Positions 6,782 to 14,865 are shown, counted from the first letter of the stretch. The stretch: 15,486 nt of DNA from Firmicutes bacterium UBA4981 (GCA_002398515.1 DGZL01000163.1:13490-28975); one strand, 5' to 3'. Notes: a model not told the origin generated them from the sequence alone. Numbers and translations are program-made.

Positions 6782-7207
6782 CTAGCGTACTCTGGGCTCC
6801 TCTTTCTTCTCCTGAGTCAGGAAATTCACTCCCTGGACATGGACATTGACCTCTACAACTTCACGGCCGGTCATACTTTCAATAGCCTGTTTTACATTTT
6901 GCTGTACTTTCCATGCGACTTCAGGGATCCTAACACCGTAGTCCGCAACAATATAGAGGTCTACAGCGGCTTCCCTCTCTCCTACTTCAACCTTGACCCC
7001 TTTAGCTAGGTTTCGCCGTCCAAGCAGCTCAGCTATGTCCCCTGTAATTCCGCTGGACATGCCGGCTACGCCTTCGACTTCCATAGCAGCGAGTCCAGCG
7101 ATTACGCTGACCACCTCGCCTGCGATTTTTACGGTCCCAAGAGCCTCACGCGCTCCGTGTAAAGAAGCCTCAGGGTAACGCAGTTCTCCTGGCTGCATAG
7201 CGCTCAT
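6782..7207 (-). CDS. Asp23/Gls24 family envelope stress protein (YqhY-like)
   Basis: The 141 residues form a single Asp23/Gls24 domain: GTVKIAGEVVSVIAGLAAMEVEGVAGM (in two halves), a variable loop, VKVEVGEREAAVDLYIVADYGVRIPEVA, then VQQNVKQAIESMTGREVVEVNVHVQGV. Members form cytoplasmic, membrane-associated assemblies. In Bacillus subtilis the homologue YqhY also follows accB-accC, and its loss disturbs acetyl-CoA carboxylase activity, so a link to lipid synthesis or envelope homeostasis is plausible. The ATG at 7207 has AGGAGG 5 nt upstream; a second ATG three codons later is less well placed. A strong promoter lies just upstream, so it can be transcribed separately from accC. Confidence 0.88.
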   Translation of the reverse strand: MSAMQPGELRYPEASLHGAREALGTVKIAGEVVSVIAGLAAMEVEGVAGMSSGITGDIAELLGRRNLAKGVKVEVGEREAAVDLYIVADYGVRIPEVAWKVQQNVKQAIESMTGREVVEVNVHVQGVNFLTQEKKEEPRVR

Positions 7208-7224
7208 ACCCTCCTCCTGGGTGT

Positions 7225-7253
7225 ATTATATCAGCACATGTTATCCGTGACAA
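7225..7253 (-). promoter_or_regulatory. Near-consensus sigma-A promoter of the Asp23 module
   Basis: TTGTCA (7253-7248), a 17-nt spacer and a perfect TATAAT (7230-7225) lie directly after the accC stop codon (7256-7254). The expected start site is near 7218, which would place the AGGAGG at the very 5' end of the message, with a leader of only about 11 nt. It would serve the Asp23 gene, amaP, the DUF2273 gene and probably nusB onwards. Confidence 0.75.
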
Positions 7254-8621
7254 TCAATGCACATCCCCGAAAATCAGGGTTAGAACATCATTGTCGCAGT
7301 AAATCGTCCCTTGTCTAAATGCGGAGCTTGTAACGAGCCTGCGTTGAAACTCCAAATTCGTGGAAATCCCCTCAATTGTGAATTCATCCAAAGCCCTTGC
7401 CATTCTCAGTATGGCTTCATTTCTGCTGCTGCCCCACACCACAACTTTGGCAATGAGCGAGTCATAGTAGGGTGGAACGTAGCATCCCGGATAAAGGGCT
7501 GTATCCACCCTGACCCATGGCCCCCCGGGCAATATCAGTTTACTCACTTGTCCCGGCGTAGGCATAAAGTTTCTTTCCGGGTCTTCTGCACATATCCTGC
7601 ATTCTATAGCGTGGCCTTTCGCATTCACATTCCCCTGGCTGAAAGGCAATGGCTCGCCTGAAGCTACTATGAACTGGGCCTTCACAATATCAATCCCGGT
7701 GACAAGCTCAGTTACAGGGTGCTCCACTTGAATCCTTGCATTCATCTCGAGAAAGTAAAACCTACCTTCAGCGTCAACGAGGAATTCAACGGTTCCCGCG
7801 TTCGTATATCCGACAGCCTCTGCACCTAATAGAGCTGCATTCCCCATAGCTTGACGGATACTCTCATCCAGAACCGGGGAGGGCGACTCTTCTATGAGTT
7901 TCTGATGTCCGCGCTGCACAGAGCAATCTCGTTCTCCTAATTGCACAGCGCAACCTTGTTCATCCACTAATACCTGAACCTCGACATGCCTTGCACCGGC
8001 AAAGTAACGTTCGAGATAAACCCCGGGAACACCGAATGCGGCCTCTGCTTCAGCCTGGGCAAATTTGACGCAGCCGGCAAGCTCATCTCCGTCATAGGCT
8101 ATACGCATTCCTTTTCCTCCGCCGCCTGCTGCCGCTTTGATCATCACAGGAAAACCGTACTCGGCAGCAAATGCTTCAGCCTCTCCTACATCGTTTATGA
8201 TACCGGGGGTACCTGGGATAACATCAAGGCCATGTTCCGCCATGAGCTGTTTGGCTGTGGCTTTGCTCCCTATACTGCTCATTACATCGTATCCCGGTCC
8301 TATGAACTTGATTCCATGAGATGAACATATCTCCGCGAAATATGGATTCTCAGCAAGAAACCCGTAACCCGGATGAATTGCGTCCGCACCTGACACTAAC
8401 GCTGCACTGATAATGTTAGCGATGTTAAGGTAGCTCTGTATACTGGGCCCAGGCCCGATACAATACGCCTCATCAGCCATGATTACCGGAAGAGAATCCC
8501 TGTCGGGCTCGGAGTAGAGAGCAACACATTTAATACCAAGTTCTTTAGCAGCCCTGATGATTCTGAGGGCGATTTCACCCCTATTTGCTACAACTACTTT
8601 TTTGATTGAGAGATCCGACAC
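7254..8621 (-). CDS. accC: Acetyl-CoA carboxylase, biotin carboxylase subunit
   Basis: AccC uses ATP and bicarbonate to carboxylate the biotin on AccB, the first half-reaction of malonyl-CoA formation for fatty acid synthesis. Family motifs in order are KVVVANRGEIALRIIRAAKE at the N-terminus, HPGYGFLAEN, the ATP-grasp loop KAAAGGGGKGMRIA, GARHVEVQVLVD, GERDCSVQRGHQKLIEESPS, and the catalytic FLEMNARIQVEHPVTE, followed by the C-terminal domain. The chosen GTG at 8621 follows AGGAGG by 6 nt and gives 455 residues, close to the family norm. An in-frame TTG at 8651 would add ten residues spanning the ribosome binding site. It is 32 nt after accB. accA and accD are not in the window. Confidence 0.95.
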   Translation of the reverse strand: MSDLSIKKVVVANRGEIALRIIRAAKELGIKCVALYSEPDRDSLPVIMADEAYCIGPGPSIQSYLNIANIISAALVSGADAIHPGYGFLAENPYFAEICSSHGIKFIGPGYDVMSSIGSKATAKQLMAEHGLDVIPGTPGIINDVGEAEAFAAEYGFPVMIKAAAGGGGKGMRIAYDGDELAGCVKFAQAEAEAAFGVPGVYLERYFAGARHVEVQVLVDEQGCAVQLGERDCSVQRGHQKLIEESPSPVLDESIRQAMGNAALLGAEAVGYTNAGTVEFLVDAEGRFYFLEMNARIQVEHPVTELVTGIDIVKAQFIVASGEPLPFSQGNVNAKGHAIECRICAEDPERNFMPTPGQVSKLILPGGPWVRVDTALYPGCYVPPYYDSLIAKVVVWGSSRNEAILRMARALDEFTIEGISTNLEFQRRLVTSSAFRQGTIYCDNDVLTLIFGDVH

Positions 8622-8653
8622 AACATACCTCCTGCATTTCGTAGGGCACAAGC

Positions 8654-9109
8654 CTATAACGTTTCCAGAATGAAAAGTGGCTGGCCGTACTCTACGGGCT
8701 CTGCATTTTCTATTAGGATCTCCACAACCCTTCCTTTTACCTCTGATTGGATCTCGTTCATGATCTTCATGGCCTCAATAATACAAACGGTCTGGCCGGG
8801 TAAGATCGTATCACCTACGCTGATATAGGGTTCTTCGTCAGGCGCAGGAGCCCTGTAGAAGGTGCCAACCATAGGCGCTGTTATTGTCAGACGACTGTCT
8901 TTCGATATCGCTTCAGCCTCAACCCCTACCCTGCGCGAGGGAGACGCATTTACCTGCTTGCGAAGCTTCATTGTCAAGCCTTCTATTTCCAGCTCCACTT
9001 CGGCAATGTCATAAGTGTTCATTAGCCTGGCGAAGCCGGCAACCTCTCGCCTGATATCTTTGAGTTCCACTTGTTTTGCCTGCCTTCCCATTGTTCCCAC
9101 ATGCCCCAT
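8654..9109 (-). CDS. accB: Biotin carboxyl carrier protein of acetyl-CoA carboxylase
   Basis: AccB carries the covalently bound biotin that moves CO2 from AccC to the carboxyltransferase. The C-terminal biotinyl domain (about residues 74-151) contains ITAPMVGTFYRAPAP and the biotinylation motif EAMKIMNE, with the target lysine at position 115. A short linker precedes it. The start is uncertain. ATG at 9109 gives 151 residues but has only weak upstream purines. An in-frame GTG at 9070, with GGAAGG/GGCAGG upstream, would give 138 residues beginning MELKDIRREV, closer to the usual AccB N-terminus. The gene is first in a two-gene acc unit with its own promoter upstream. Confidence 0.93.
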   Translation of the reverse strand: MGHVGTMGRQAKQVELKDIRREVAGFARLMNTYDIAEVELEIEGLTMKLRKQVNASPSRRVGVEAEAISKDSRLTITAPMVGTFYRAPAPDEEPYISVGDTILPGQTVCIIEAMKIMNEIQSEVKGRVVEILIENAEPVEYGQPLFILETL

Positions 9110-9184
9110 AAGGGACCGAACTCATATTTTCCCTAGCCGTTATCCGAATGGTCCCGGGCCTATTAGCTATAGACTGCCCGACCA

Positions 9185-9213
9185 AGGATAACAATAGCCA
9201 TAACCTGGGTCAA
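9185..9213 (-). promoter_or_regulatory. Candidate sigma-A promoter of accBC
   Basis: In the 184-nt gap after spoIIIAH, TTGACC (9213-9208) and TATCCT (9190-9185) are 17 nt apart on the minus strand. This would let the housekeeping acc genes be expressed in growing cells independently of the sporulation operon upstream. No clear intrinsic terminator for the spoIIIA transcript was seen in the gap. Confidence 0.55.
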
Positions 9214-9293
9214 TACCCATGCTTCCCTATATTCACCACAACCTTTTCATTTCCTGCTTAAATCATACCATCAGCCAACCGGTCTTGACCAGG

Positions 9294-9875
9294 TTATCGT
9301 ATGTCACCTTGCTCAATTATGGTGATATTGGCGAGCTCAACCCCTAAGCACTTGGCAGCGATATCCCCGATTTGCTCCGCATCAGTTTTCGTGAGCTCTT
9401 TGCCGGCAATCACTACGTCACAGGTATCTCCTCTTACAAAAACCAAGGCATCTTTGAAACCCCGCGTCCTAATTAGGGCCTCTGCATCAGCCTCTGCTTC
9501 CGTCCTTTTTGACAAGTCCAGAAGCTGCATACTGGCAGCTGTTCTTGCTTCCTCTGAGAGACTGGAGTCTCGAGCTACCATTTCCAGGGATTCGATATTT
9601 CTTGACCTGGTCTTGCTTCGCTCAAGTCGTAGCGAATCAAGCATATCACTTTCTCCCCCTGACGACTCTCCGCCTGAATCCGCAGAATCCATTTCCAGGG
9701 CTGATTCACCCGGCGAATTGGCATCTTGTGGGACATCTAGGATTCCGCTCATGGAAAACAGTCCTTCATCCTGCTTCACTCCGATGTTCCGAGTTCCTAT
9801 TAGGATCCCCAGCACCACCGCAATGACAACCATCAGCGCAAAACCCGCTCTTGCCCTGTCCTGCACAGGTCTCAC
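9294..9875 (-). CDS. spoIIIAH: Stage III sporulation protein AH
   Basis: SpoIIIAH is the mother-cell membrane protein whose extracytoplasmic YscJ/FliF-like domain pairs with forespore SpoIIQ across the intermembrane space, forming the core of the feeding channel. The 193 residues show one N-terminal transmembrane segment (12-28), a Ser/Gly/Asp-rich linker (about 45-80), a helical region (LRLERSKTRSRNIESLEMVA) and a C-terminal ring domain (about 110-193: KDALVFVRGDTCDVVI, ITIIEQG). GTG at 9875 directly follows the spoIIIAG stop. A GTG three codons later, with AGGTGA upstream, is also possible. It is the last gene of the operon. Confidence 0.88.
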   Translation of the reverse strand: MRPVQDRARAGFALMVVIAVVLGILIGTRNIGVKQDEGLFSMSGILDVPQDANSPGESALEMDSADSGGESSGGESDMLDSLRLERSKTRSRNIESLEMVARDSSLSEEARTAASMQLLDLSKRTEAEADAEALIRTRGFKDALVFVRGDTCDVVIAGKELTKTDAEQIGDIAAKCLGVELANITIIEQGDIR

Positions 9876-10526
9876 CTACCTTTTGCGTGGTAGCACCGCT
9901 ACCTTATGATAAGGGATGTCAAAGAGGGTCGTTACCGCCTCGATTAGTGCCTTTTTTACCGCGATATCTTTGGCGCCGTCTGCGACAACAAGGACGCCTT
10001 GGATTCGGGGCTCTCGGAAATTCCGAACTACAGGCAAGGCTGACCCTGTGGTCCTCTCCTGTGTGGTGACTATCTCACCGCTCTTTCTCACCTGTGTTGT
10101 TTCTCGAGTCATGCCTTGCGTATCCAGTTCCCGGGAGATATTCTCTTCGTGGGTCTCGTTCTCTGCATAATCATAGAATCGTCCCGTCTCAAAGGTAACC
10201 TTAACGCCTACTCGGCCTGCTCCCTGTACCTGGGAAAGGATCTCTGCCAGACTCCGTTCTAAGCGAGCCTCATCCTCTGTGAGGTCCACTCCTCCGATTC
10301 CGCCTGTGGCGAGTGTCTGGTCTTGACGGGTCCGGCCGAGGTCTGCCTGAGTGACGGACGGACTACTCAATTTCGGCGAGAAGCTGAGCAAAAGGAGAAG
10401 GATACCTACGAGTCCTATGAAAACGAGAACACCGATCTTCTGCAGCTGAGGGGGCTTGATGTCCCCCATCCCGCCTTCAGCGCGTTTGAAGAGTCCGGTC
10501 AGGAAGTCAATAATCGGAGATGCCAC
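9876..10526 (-). CDS. spoIIIAG: Stage III sporulation protein AG
   Basis: SpoIIIAG forms a large secretion-system-like ring in the space between mother cell and forespore membranes. The 216-residue protein has a cytoplasmic N-terminus, one transmembrane segment (about 31-49, LVFIGLVGILLLLLSF), a linker, and the ring-building domain: LERSLAEILSQVQGAGRVGVKVTFETG, a beta-rich insertion rich in charged and Thr residues (about 125-165), and EPRIQGVLVVADGAKDIAVKKALIEAV, each read as separate parts of the family pattern. GTG at 10526 has GGTGAGAT upstream. It lies 139 nt after spoIIIAF, the largest gap in the operon, where I found no convincing promoter, terminator or ORF. Confidence 0.9.
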   Translation of the reverse strand: MASPIIDFLTGLFKRAEGGMGDIKPPQLQKIGVLVFIGLVGILLLLLSFSPKLSSPSVTQADLGRTRQDQTLATGGIGGVDLTEDEARLERSLAEILSQVQGAGRVGVKVTFETGRFYDYAENETHEENISRELDTQGMTRETTQVRKSGEIVTTQERTTGSALPVVRNFREPRIQGVLVVADGAKDIAVKKALIEAVTTLFDIPYHKVAVLPRKR

Positions 10527-10665
10527 CTATCTCACCATCCCTGTTTCCTTATGCATTCACACGCGTACATTGGTTGTGGAATCATCGATATCTCAAACAC
10601 CGCCGGCCATAGACGAATACGAGAACATGCTTTGACTCACGTATCCGAGACCCGTTAATGAATCA

Positions 10666-11277
10666 TTACCGGAAATCGACTGACACAGAAATGGCCACAT
10701 CAGGAGAAAACCCGTAAAAATCCTGTATTGCGTTGATTACTCGCTCCTCTATGAGGCCGGCGAGTTCCTTACGATTCTCGGAAACGCAAGCCCCTGACCG
10801 GCCGCTGTCGTCACCTGATGTTCCAAGCGCCGGCATGCTAAGATTCCTTAGAGTCACATAGATACGTCTGATATCCCCTGTCGATGTGAATTCAATTTCG
10901 GCTTGAGCTTCATCCGCTCCCGACGCCAATCTGGCAATGGACTCCAGCTGCGCAGCAATCTTCCTCTCCGCCTCAACTTCTACGACTTCAAGGCCTGTGC
11001 AGGTAATTAGTTCTCCTTTGGTACTCCAACTCATGCGCTCCAATGTATCGGTATGACTCAGCGTAAACCCTGCCTGAGACTCTAAAGCGTCATCCAATGC
11101 ACTTGAGATATCTAAAACAAAGCCGATGATAACGGCAATCATGACAATACCCATGACAACCCTGGCAAATCTTCGAAGGTCGTTAGCAGGTAGAAGCATT
11201 TCAACAAAGGCAAATGTCAAACTTATTACAGCCAGATCCCTTGCCCACTCTGTCACGGTTTTGACCAGCACTTTCAC
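10666..11277 (-). CDS. spoIIIAF: Stage III sporulation protein AF
   Basis: The 203-residue protein has two N-terminal transmembrane segments (about 14-31 and 38-56) followed by a soluble domain with the YscJ/PrgK-like ring-building character reported for SpoIIIAF. The tail ELAGLIEERVINAIQDFYGF and ISVSVDF is typical of the family. It is a component of the mother-cell SpoIIIA complex needed for late forespore sigma-G activity. GTG at 11277 follows the spoIIIAE stop directly (TAG then GTG), with GAGG overlapping the stop region. A GTG two codons later is an alternative. Confidence 0.85.
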   Translation of the reverse strand: MKVLVKTVTEWARDLAVISLTFAFVEMLLPANDLRRFARVVMGIVMIAVIIGFVLDISSALDDALESQAGFTLSHTDTLERMSWSTKGELITCTGLEVVEVEAERKIAAQLESIARLASGADEAQAEIEFTSTGDIRRIYVTLRNLSMPALGTSGDDSGRSGACVSENRKELAGLIEERVINAIQDFYGFSPDVAISVSVDFR

Positions 11278-12519
11278 CTACCTCAGAGTCACAGCAAAAT
11301 TCACAAGGCCGGATATGACAGTTATGACGGCAAGGAAGGCAACTGCCACAACACCCAAAGTAACGAGGACCAGTATCAGCGTATTGCCCAGGACGCCAAG
11401 ACACTTGGAAAGCCCCGGATCTCCCAAGGGTTGCACTATTGCGCCGGCTAATCTGTACATAATGGCAACAGAGAGGATTTTGGCTGCAGGCACCAGACAA
11501 ATCATAAAGATGGAGACAACCCCTGCCACCGACAAGCCACCGTGTATAAGCGCAGCACAGCTTGCTACCATGCCTACAGCATCGGAAAACATCTTCCCTA
11601 CGACAGGAATAAAGGTCCCTGACACGAATTTCGCGGTTCGGATTGATACAGAGTCAACTACGCGGGCTCCTACGCCCCGGATAGTCATCACCCCGACAAA
11701 AAGCGTCATTCCCCCGCCAAGACAGGCAACAGCCACATCCCTGGCAAGCCCTGAAAACTGTGTCAATTGCACACGATCCGCAATCATGCTTACAACCTCA
11801 AGCAACGCGGAGAGGAAAAGAAGCGGGAACACAACGTTGCGTATGAGCCCACTTGTAAGTCCTGCAACTGCTACTACAGCCGGACTCATAACCGCAGCTG
11901 ACGTAATTCCGCCTACAGCAGACAGTAAGGCGAACAGAAGGGGTGTAGACGCGTGCATAAAGGTAGTCATCGTGTCCACTGCCTCATTGGCTGCCCTTAT
12001 CGTGACGAGGAAACTATTTGTCGCCATCAAGGCAAGAACCATGAAACACGCAGAGCGGGCGATGGTTGTTATCTGTTCGGTTTCAAACCCTGCTGCGAAT
12101 TCTGAAAGGATCCCGCACATAACGGCAAGAATGATTAACTGCCCAAGCAATGCCAGACTGGCCCTGACTTCGCCGGCAATCACCTTTAACACGCCTGTCA
12201 CCACACTTGCCGGATCAAATCCACCTAAGACTTTTCCCGGGGATCTGATGAATCCGGCAATGTCCAGGCCGGGGAAGAATTCGTTCATACTGCTGTCCAT
12301 ATCCTCCAAGAAGCCCTGAAGAGCAGAGGTGTCCAATGCGTCCAGCTGTGCTTTGATAATGTCTTCCTGCAAACCGGATGAGCCTGCAGAGTCTCGAGGC
12401 AAAGCGGGGTTAGCCGAACACAGAGTCCTACAACTCGGGACAACACCTGAAAATGCCAAAGCCACAAGGAGAATAACCGGTATGACATTATGTCTCACCA
12501 TACGGACCACCAGGTTCAA
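11278..12519 (-). CDS. spoIIIAE: Stage III sporulation protein AE
   Basis: This is the large polytopic membrane protein of the SpoIIIA complex, likely part of its export-gate-like base. The 413 residues start with a signal-peptide-like segment (basic MNLVVRMVRHN, then a hydrophobic run to about residue 33). A polar region follows (about 40-110, with GLQEDIIKAQLDALDTSAL), then at least six hydrophobic segments. Conserved-looking parts are LSALLEVVSMIADRVQLTQFS and GVMTIRGVGARVVDSVSIRT, characteristic of the family. The start is TTG at 12519, with AAAGGA 6 nt upstream. The 84-nt gap from spoIIIAD shows nothing notable. Confidence 0.92.
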   Translation of the reverse strand: MNLVVRMVRHNVIPVILLVALAFSGVVPSCRTLCSANPALPRDSAGSSGLQEDIIKAQLDALDTSALQGFLEDMDSSMNEFFPGLDIAGFIRSPGKVLGGFDPASVVTGVLKVIAGEVRASLALLGQLIILAVMCGILSEFAAGFETEQITTIARSACFMVLALMATNSFLVTIRAANEAVDTMTTFMHASTPLLFALLSAVGGITSAAVMSPAVVAVAGLTSGLIRNVVFPLLFLSALLEVVSMIADRVQLTQFSGLARDVAVACLGGGMTLFVGVMTIRGVGARVVDSVSIRTAKFVSGTFIPVVGKMFSDAVGMVASCAALIHGGLSVAGVVSIFMICLVPAAKILSVAIMYRLAGAIVQPLGDPGLSKCLGVLGNTLILVLVTLGVVAVAFLAVITVISGLVNFAVTLR

Positions 12520-12603
12520 CCTTCTTCCTTTCTCCGCGTCCCGGCAGTAATCAAGGTCAACTCCTCAGTCTGCAGAGAATCTACTATGTCTGTTTCTGCG
12601 AGC

Positions 12604-12990
12604 CTATTTCAAGAATCTGGTGATCGTCTCCAGCACGGCTATGAGAACGGGAAGAGCAGTGATCAGTATGATTACCTTGCCCGCTAATTCCAGTTTCCCT
12701 GCAGTCGCCCTCTCCCCTGCGTCCCTACACACCTCAGCTCCGAATCCTGCCAAGTACGCGATTCCCACAACTTTTAGCACAGTAGAGAAATACACAGGTC
12801 CCGCCTTGGTCCTTGCAGTAATATCAGTGAGCGTCCTTACGAGAAAGTCAATAAGGGGGAGTATTCTTCCGATAATTATCAACCCGGTAATAACACTGAG
12901 CCATATTGCTATTTCAGGACGGTGGGGCCTGATCAGCACTGTAAGAACGGTCACTATGATAGCAATCGCAAGTAGGCTCCCGATCTCCAC
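12604..12990 (-). CDS. spoIIIAD: Stage III sporulation protein AD
   Basis: This is a small polytopic membrane protein of the SpoIIIA complex, with hydrophobic segments near residues 5-20, 30-50, 73-90 and 103-122 of the 128-residue product. The family pattern VLKVVGIAYLAGFGAEVCRDAGE, followed by KLELAGKVIILITALPVL, is clear. GTG at 12990 is preferred because AAAGGAG (13006-13000) lies 9 nt upstream and the resulting length matches the usual roughly 130 residues. A TTG at 13032, adjacent to the spoIIIAC stop, would add 14 polar residues with no such site. Confidence 0.9.
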   Translation of the reverse strand: MEIGSLLAIAIIVTVLTVLIRPHRPEIAIWLSVITGLIIIGRILPLIDFLVRTLTDITARTKAGPVYFSTVLKVVGIAYLAGFGAEVCRDAGERATAGKLELAGKVIILITALPVLIAVLETITRFLK

Positions 12991-13032
12991 AGGACCGCAC
13001 TCCTTTGCCGGATCACAGACGGACTGTATCAA

Positions 13033-13233
13033 TTACCAAAGTCTGAAAACAGTTAAGATCTCATCCAGAAGCTCCTTGAAACGGAGCAATGCCACACCGA
13101 ATACTAATACGGCGCCGATAACCGTAGCCGCCCAAGCGAAGTCCTTCCTGCCCACCTGCTCGAAGATTAGGGAAATAACGATTGAGATGATGCCGATCCC
13201 TGCGACCTTAAATACGATGTCGATTTCTCCCAC
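13033..13233 (-). CDS. spoIIIAC: Stage III sporulation protein AC
   Basis: The 66-residue membrane protein has two transmembrane helices (about 6-25 and 32-51) separated by a short polar loop, QVGRKDFAW, which fits the family (usually about 65-68 residues). SpoIIIAC and SpoIIIAD are related membrane components thought to sit in the base of the channel. GTG at 13233 has AGGGGGA 7 nt upstream. An ATG within that site is out of frame. The 69-nt gap after spoIIIAB holds a small CTCGG/CCGAG hairpin with no T-run, so I do not call it a terminator. Confidence 0.9.
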   Translation of the reverse strand: MGEIDIVFKVAGIGIISIVISLIFEQVGRKDFAWAATVIGAVLVFGVALLRFKELLDEILTVFRLW

Positions 13234-13302
13234 TTCGTCATCCCCCTTTTATATATAAGGCACGTCCCAATGTAACTCGGCCGTATGTACCGAGCCCTAC
13301 AA

Positions 13303-13818
13303 TCAGTAAAGCATGAGAGCGATCATAGCTCCGACAGTAAGCCCTAAATAGCGCCACATTCTAGCTGTTTCGCTCGCCTTGTCCCTGGCTTTCATCTCAT
13401 TTGCCCGCAACCTCTCACGGACAAGTGCGATGTGTCTTAGCTGGTTCGTGCTGCTGCAGGAGCCTAAATTCGCGCCAAATGCAAGCAGCGCATCGCGATC
13501 CTCCGACGTGAGGGCTGAGACAGAATATGCGCATCTCACAGCAGTCTCCCAGGCCTGTCCAGGTGATTGGTCTCCGGAAGCGATCATATGAGAAGCAGTC
13601 TCAAATATCCTGCCTGCAACACTGCCTTTCTGTCCCCTGGCTCTCATCAGCGCCTCAGAAAGAGGAGTTTTGGCGTATGATATTTCAGTCTCCAGCAGTG
13701 TAAACCCGGAGACAAGCTCTGAAAGCTGCCTGGGCCGTTCTGAGTAACCCCACGCAACAACCATACCTATCACGCCGGAAGATCCCACGACTAATACTGC
13801 ACCCAGAAACTTGACCAT
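13303..13818 (-). CDS. spoIIIAB: Stage III sporulation protein AB
   Basis: SpoIIIAB resembles GspF-type platform proteins and is thought to work with the ATPase SpoIIIAA. The 171-residue product has an N-terminal membrane segment (about 3-21), a helical cytoplasmic region with the family pattern ERPRQLSELVSGFTLLETEI, YAKTPLSEAL and GSCSSTNQLRHI, and a C-terminal hydrophobic segment (MWRYLGLTVGAMIALML). ATG at 13818 is chosen because AAAGGAGGAGG stands just upstream and the length equals the family norm. A GTG at 13845 would add nine residues containing that site. It begins 23 nt after spoIIIAA. Confidence 0.92.
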   Translation of the reverse strand: MVKFLGAVLVVGSSGVIGMVVAWGYSERPRQLSELVSGFTLLETEISYAKTPLSEALMRARGQKGSVAGRIFETASHMIASGDQSPGQAWETAVRCAYSVSALTSEDRDALLAFGANLGSCSSTNQLRHIALVRERLRANEMKARDKASETARMWRYLGLTVGAMIALMLY

Positions 13819-13841
13819 AGGGCCTCCTCCTTTGCTCCGTT

Positions 13842-14822
13842 TCACCTAAGAGGCCCGACAATTATAGTTTTTCCTGTGCCTCCGTCAAGGATTGCCTCAA
13901 TGGTGCCTGGACCGTGTGCCTGACTCAGTATTACCGCCCTTTCGAACATGTCGCCTTCGAAAAGGCACTTCAAGGCCGGTCTCCTCGCCACTTCTTCCAG
14001 GGATCCGCCGTGAGCGGTGGCAACGAGGCTGACACCTGCGCACATCACCTCTCGTATGGCAAGGGCATCCTCTTCCCTACCGATTTCATCAGTAATGACT
14101 ACGTCAGGTGACATGGAACGGATAAGCATTATCATGCCTTCAGCTTTCGGGCATGCGTCTAATACATCGGTACGAATACCGCAAGTCGTTTGAGGAACTC
14201 CTCTATAACATGCCGCTATCTCCGAGCGCTCATCTGCTATACCTACTCGAACTCCCTGGAAGTTGAGAGAAGGAACACCGTCACTTGCCTGTCTTGCAAC
14301 GTCCCTGAGCAATGTGGTTTTGCCACACCTGGGCGGTGATATGATAAGCGTGTGGTAGAGTCTACGGGGTGGTTTGACAAGGTATTTCATAACATTGTCG
14401 GCTGCGCCTAAGACTTCATGGGCTACCCTGATACAGAAGCCTGATATGTCTCTTAGAGTCGAGACCCCACCGTCGAAAAGGACAACCCGTCCCACCAATC
14501 CGACTCTATGGCCTCCGCGTATTGTGATGTAGCCTTGACGCAAGTCATCTTCGAACGCATAGAGAGAGCCGCACGCAATCAGCTGTAGCGTGATTAGAGC
14601 GTCATCGTCTGTGAAAACATAAGGCGGACTGGGATGGATCTCATCATCCCCTGCCATCAGCATCACCGGCCTCCACGTACGAAGCCTGATTTCATGCACC
14701 CTGTCTAGCTGTTCCTTAGGCAAGCCGGCAATTGCTCCGCGAAGGCCAGGCGGGAGACAGGGCAAGACCTCGTCCACAATAACGTCTGCAACAGGCTTTC
14801 CACCTAAAGGTTCATTTGACAA
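13842..14822 (-). CDS. spoIIIAA: Stage III sporulation protein AA (secretion ATPase-like)
   Basis: This is a cytoplasmic P-loop ATPase of the VirB11/GspE type, proposed to energise the SpoIIIA-SpoIIQ channel during engulfment. The 326 residues show an N-terminal domain with HEIRLRTWRPVML, RQGYITIRGGHRVGLVGR and SGFCIRVAHE, a Walker A motif SPPRCGKTT (about 162-170), GIADERSEIA, and a Walker B motif VVITDEIG (about 241-248), followed by ATAHG. TTG at 14822 is preferred: GGGGGGA (14835-14829) lies 6 nt upstream. GTG at 14843 would add seven residues and has no such site. It is the first gene of the operon and is divergent from arsR. Its ribosome binding site lies inside an 11-bp inverted repeat. 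Confidence 0.93.
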   Translation of the reverse strand: MSNEPLGGKPVADVIVDEVLPCLPPGLRGAIAGLPKEQLDRVHEIRLRTWRPVMLMAGDDEIHPSPPYVFTDDDALITLQLIACGSLYAFEDDLRQGYITIRGGHRVGLVGRVVLFDGGVSTLRDISGFCIRVAHEVLGAADNVMKYLVKPPRRLYHTLIISPPRCGKTTLLRDVARQASDGVPSLNFQGVRVGIADERSEIAACYRGVPQTTCGIRTDVLDACPKAEGMIMLIRSMSPDVVITDEIGREEDALAIREVMCAGVSLVATAHGGSLEEVARRPALKCLFEGDMFERAVILSQAHGPGTIEAILDGGTGKTIIVGPLR

Positions 14823-14824
14823 GG

Positions 14825-14865
14825 CCAGTCCCCCCTTATACACATAAGTATTCCGGGGGGACTGG
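14825..14865. repeat. Perfect 11-bp inverted repeat enclosing the spoIIIAA ribosome binding site
   Basis: CCAGTCCCCCC (14825-14835) and GGGGGGACTGG (14855-14865) are exact complements separated by 19 nt. On the minus strand the 3' arm contains the GGGGGGA ribosome binding site of spoIIIAA, and the candidate sigma-E -10 lies in the loop. It could be a DNA operator or, in a longer transcript, an RBS-masking hairpin. On the plus strand a TTTTAT run follows it, giving terminator-like form, but no plus-strand gene lies upstream. Confidence 0.7.

Noticed and set aside
9301..9909. A 202-codon plus-strand open frame opposite spoIIIAH
   Set aside because: Ser-rich antisense shadow with no domain. SpoIIIAH has the expected topology and operon place.
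11126..12319. A 397-codon plus-strand open frame opposite spoIIIAE and spoIIIAF
   Set aside because: Low-complexity Thr/Ser/Ala-rich translation, the usual shadow of a hydrophobic minus-strand gene. spoIIIAE is clearly the real gene.
13260..13290. Hairpin CTCGG/CCGAG between spoIIIAB and spoIIIAC as a terminator
   Set aside because: Short stem, no T-run after it, and the operon clearly continues.
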